From the NCBI GenBank assembly GCA_963920665.1, contig OY987268.1:14820501-14884500 (forward strand): a DNA stretch of 64,000 nucleotides. The letters are read 5' to 3'. A program made the position numbers and the translations under genes. The stretch comes from Straminergon stramineum (Eukaryota > Streptophyta > Bryopsida > Hypnales > Calliergonaceae). Shown one piece after another: positions 60,501-64,000 of this stretch. Positions within the stretch are counted from its first letter, which is position 1. Each line of letters starts with the position of its first letter. Below the pieces are notes generated by a model. That model worked only from the letters and a program-made list of their open reading frames with translations. It ran no database searches and was not told where the DNA came from.

Positions 60501-61276
60501 TCAATCCCCTCAGTGATTCATTCTCGCCTCCCTCGCAAGCTACCAATGTGGTTCATATATGCCTTCCAGTGGTCCAGACTAGCTTCTCTGTCCAGTCTGT
60601 CCACATTTGTTGACATTTTTAATTCCCGCGGGTTAATTCTCATGTTTATATATTCTTCGAATTGATCCACACATCTATGGTCATATTCGTTATTTTGGCA
60701 AATTTTAGCGTACCAAAATCTGACTTCTCAACGGCTGAAATTTAGAACTTTCAAGAGTTCCTGAAGATGGGTTTTTTAGGTGCCCATCTGAAACCCTAAA
60801 GCTGGAATCATGAATCAAGAGCTGAAATTCAACATGGGGACAGATCTATTCCAGACCTTCAATTCCCGAAGGATAGCCCCTGTTCCTAGTACAGAGCAGC
60901 AGGCGCTTGTACATCTCTGTTGTGGGTTAGCTAAATCATATACGGATTATATTCGTTATAATGGCGTTTTCCAGAGCGTCAAATTGAGGTCATTGGAGTG
61001 TCCAGGATTCTGAAAATTAGAACTAGTGTAGATCTCTGGCTTTCCTTCTGCCAACTGGAACTGCGCCAAATTCACTAAAATGCGCCAATTGAGAGAATTT
61101 TGCTTAAATCCGCCATTGTAACTATGACGAGGCCACCAGGAAGGTGCCAATCTCTAGAAACTTTGCCAGAATTGCAAGTGACAGCAGAGGTGTGTGACAA
61201 ACCGGCTTAACTTACAACGTCGTCTTTGTGTGGGTGTGCATATCTGCAGTATTTTCCGAAGGTGCTTCGCTGGTGA
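57536..61276 (+). CDS. MIOX: myo-inositol oxygenase (ten exons, intact)
   Basis: Cytosolic di-iron enzyme that cleaves myo-inositol with O2 to D-glucuronate, feeding UDP-glucuronate and cell-wall sugars (and sometimes discussed for ascorbate). Exons: 57536-57750, 57991-58078, 58446-58650, 58966-59025, 59293-59345, 59679-59801, 59983-60052, 60173-60251, 60401-60482 and 61250-61276. Phases join into 333 codons plus TGA. All ligands known from the family are present: His144 (IQHLLQTAE), His169 and Asp170 (GLIHDLGKV), His242 ([11 protein letters not shown]), His268 (IRYHSFY) and Asp301 ([10 protein letters not shown]). [10 protein letters not shown] and the C-terminal YFPKVLRW are also typical. 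Length is slightly above the usual about 310-320 because of a longer N-terminus. The exon 6 donor is GTGCCG, weaker than the rest. The exon 3 acceptor could also be 6 bp further in (CAGGGGCAG). The last exon is only 27 bp after a 767-bp intron. Confidence 0.97.
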
Positions 61277-63720
61277 GAAAACGGGCTGCAGGTAGAATCA
61301 TGCTCTCAGCAAAGAAAAGAAATGAAGTTTCTTGAATAATGCTGAATTTGGGTTTTAGGGTTTCGGGTAAGCCCTAAACAGGTTCTTGAATAATGCTGAA
61401 TGACGTAACAGCATTCATATCCCATTGTGTACAACAGCATTCAGTAGACTCCCTCTTCTAGAATACAAGTTGGAGTCTTTTCAAACTGAATGATGCAGCA
61501 GCAGCAGCAGCAGCAAGGTCATAATTGAATCATGTCCAGACTCATCGTTCAGAAAGGAGAGCAGTCCATACATTGTATTATTTGATGAATAATTCCATTC
61601 AGACATAAATTCACAGCAAGTCGACAATCTAGCGTGAGCTAGAAAAAAGATTCAGGCTCAGCGTGATTTTTTGCTCTGGAAGAGCTGGGTGGGTGGTGAT
61701 CAAGATTAGTCTAAGCTTAGATCAGTTGATGCTGTGGTGGCTCATCAATTCTAGCTCCAGAATTGGCCAGCTTGTATCATCAAAAACGTTTAGTGTCTTG
61801 AGAGTTCGGGATGCTGATTGATCATTGATGTATGCTAATTGATTGCTGAATTGCAAGTACATACACAAAAGATGTGAGAGTGTTACTTTCACACAACCAT
61901 AGAAAAGAGATATTGGGAGATTGCTAAAGTCTATTATAGCTCCTTCACCCATTGAGCTATGCAATACACTACCTAGATATCTTTCTACTTGTTGTAGAAT
62001 ATGGAGGGGAGTCATGAGGAGTAATGTGCACTTATTACCCTATTGTAATCCCATTGTGCTTTATCTCCTTAAATACCAAGTGTTTGAATTTTGAACAACA
62101 AATGAACCCAAACAAAATCCAAGCTTGCAAAAAATCACATTAAGAGGGAATTGAATCCATCAAGGGGCTATGAATTTTTTTACAAATTTTAGTAATAATT
62201 GAAGTGAGTATGAGGTTGTCCACATCTTCATTCCTACCACCTTGTAGAACTACTAAAAGTTGATAGTGGCTATTTGGCATATGGAAATTTATTGGAGGCA
62301 TGTGCTATCCTTCTTCTATGAGTATGCCAAGAAATTGTAGAGATGGATTGGGTAATGGAGGTGAGATTGTGGAGATCGATTGGATAATCATGCCAAATAC
62401 TTGAGAGCCCATCATACAAATCTTGGCCAAATAGTGAGTTCAAAAAACTCTATTCACGCCAAATTTTTGCATTATAAAGCAGTCCTTTCAATTCTTAGGT
62501 TCAATTTTTTCTAATTTTTGGACAAAGCTACCAAGCAACACCTCTCACTCCATCACGTAAGAGATTCAACTTAGAAAATATGAGTCTTTAAACCAACATG
62601 TGAAAGTCATGAACACTTGAAGTATCAATTGAGGTATCAAGATACATTGCTAAGGCCTAAGCCAAAGGCCAAGGAGACTACACCTAAAGGTCAAACTAAA
62701 TTCTATCCCACTCCACATGCACCTTCCTATACACATCATTAACCTCTACAACATTAGGGCCAATGTATTTCTCCACATTTTGTTTCTCTTATGACATTGT
62801 GAATAAAGTCGAAGGTAGGCACCATCACAAAAGTCTTGGTGAAGCAATTCAAATGAATAGTGTATTGGGAAGAAAAAAGGTGGTGACAAGGGGATGTTTA
62901 CTAGCCACTTATGGTTGCAATTTCTAAACATGCATTTTCCTCTTGGTGATTTTGTTTGTTTTTATTTTTATTTTCCCTACCCTTTTTTCATGCTTTAGTA
63001 GTAAATGTGCTTCTTCACTAATTTTCACCTAAAAAATTTGGGGTGACACCAAGGAAGAGTAGGAACCAATTAACTCCTTCTACATATTGAATACATCCAA
63101 GCTCCTTTGGCATGTCATTTTGGCCACATAAGAGCATTGTCAATGTAGGTCATGTTCCAATCCATGCCAAAAGCCATATGACAAGCTTAGACTTGGGTGC
63201 TTTTCAATGAGGCAACAATATCTCCACTTTGTCCTTCTTAATGAGCTTAGTAAAAAGTCAAACCCCTTGAAATCAACTAAATATTCTTTTCATTTACTAT
63301 TTTTCCTCTTCAAATTTCTATATCTAATGAGAATCAAGATTGAAAAATGATCTCATGAGACATGTGAGAAATTGTCTATGCTCCTCAGACTAAAAGGCCA
63401 AGAGGTATTTTTAAAGTGAGCTCTACTGTTAAAGTGCCTATGCCATGACCAAACACAATGGAAGTCAATTCACAACCTTCCCGCTCTCCTACCGTCCTAG
63501 GTTCATTTGGAGAGACAAGGGGTGGTGATGCTCTAATGGTGGAGACGCTTTGAATGGTTGGGGTGAAGAGAATCCCCTCGCTTGGCCACTCCAAGTTATT
63601 CCAAGGGTGCAAGTAAGTAAAAAAAAAGCCCCCTATTTTGTGCTTGTAAACTTTACCTTTTTCACCTCCTCCATCTACTTTGGGGCATCTGATTGCAAAT
63701 ATGAATTTCAGAGTTTGCAA
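61277..63720. other. MIOX 3' flank and gene-free stretch
   Basis: 3' UTR is expected at first. A (CAG)n run lies at about 61,498-61,516 and 'ttcttgaataatgctgaat' occurs twice (about 61,330 and 61,383). The rest is AT-rich with no credible exon. Confidence 0.45.
61498..61516. repeat. (CAG)n microsatellite
   Basis: Six CAG units downstream of the MIOX stop codon, possibly within its 3' UTR. Confidence 0.85.
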
Positions 63721-63739
63721 ATTTTATCATGCGTGGAAA

Positions 63740-64000
63740 ATAAAAAATTTCAGCGTTTCCGGGCGAGGGGGTCAGTCAGTTCATCCCGGCCCTCTCAAAC
63801 TGCCATCAGACGTGTGGCACTGGCAGTAAAAGTGACGGGAGGAGAGGGTTCAGATCTGTGAAGACGTGTTGAGAGAGACGGACACAGCTCTGTCCCCGTC
63901 TTCGGTGACGCAGTTCACGGGTAGCGGAGACACGAGCGGCAATCCACATTTGCTGCTCTTGGTGGTGCCCAATTTCCTCTCACGCCTATCGAATCTGACC
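63740..64000. other. GC-rich window edge, possible start of another gene
   Basis: Composition rises sharply to the window end (gcgaggggg, tcatcccggccctctc, ccccgtcttcggtgacgcag). It resembles the GC-rich promoter/leader zones before MIOX and the unknown gene. No frame can be assigned because the window stops. Confidence 0.25.

Noticed and set aside
60333..60665. 110-codon frame around MIOX exon 9
   Set aside because: It is exon 9 ([21 protein letters not shown]) extended into both flanking introns; the family sequence resumes at 61250.

Overview
This is nuclear DNA from a land plant. It is AT-rich with long non-coding stretches, spliceosomal introns (GT..AG), one complete plant-type myo-inositol oxygenase gene, a ruined TIR-NB-LRR resistance gene, and many DNA-transposon and retrotransposon remnants. 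The wording of the TIR domain (KIFLSHSGAQKEF...) is of a kind I associate with bryophytes and other non-flowering plants. I offer that as a weak inference; the species cannot be fixed from the sequence alone.

Layout. 0-8 kb is non-coding and repeat-rich: a 553-bp TTAA-flanked terminal-inverted-repeat (TIR) element (77-629), a larger foldback-type repeat (989-1429 and beyond), a 142-bp mini-CACTA element (5395-5536) and a diverged direct repeat (about 5040/6375). At 8050-9364 lies a probable solo LTR of Ty3/gypsy type in minus orientation. At 11.3-13.2 kb and 18.8-21.7 kb are two copies of one multi-exon gene of unknown function. The right copy is apparently complete (6 exons, 415 residues by my model, acidic SD-repeat C-terminus). 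The left copy is 5'-truncated and has lost its stop codon. A long GC-rich hairpin sits at 22422-22561.

25.5-29.3 kb is a TIR-NB-LRR pseudogene with many in-frame stops. 31.5-33.5 kb is a decayed gene for a DUF3504/ZMYM2-like (Crypton-type) tyrosine recombinase, followed by a broken Q/N/P-rich stretch. 35117-35169 is a perfect 21-bp-arm hairpin. 39591-47137 is a 7.5-kb non-autonomous CACTA transposon with a matching TGT target duplication, subterminal AGTCATAT repeats, 37-, 79- and 146-bp tandem arrays, and a second, internal copy of its own right end. 51203-52410 is a second, 1.2-kb CACTA element (ATG target duplication). A 0.4-kb repeat is shared by 47.3-47.7 and 54.7-55.1 kb.

57536-61276 is a complete ten-exon MIOX gene (333 residues) with all six di-iron ligands. 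The GC-rich right edge (about 63.7-64 kb) may be the start of another gene that runs off the window.

The genes do not form a pathway together. MIOX is an independent housekeeping/cell-wall-sugar gene, and everything else is either unknown or decayed. The most unusual structures are the composite CACTA element with its amplified right end and the exon-conserving duplication of the unknown gene.
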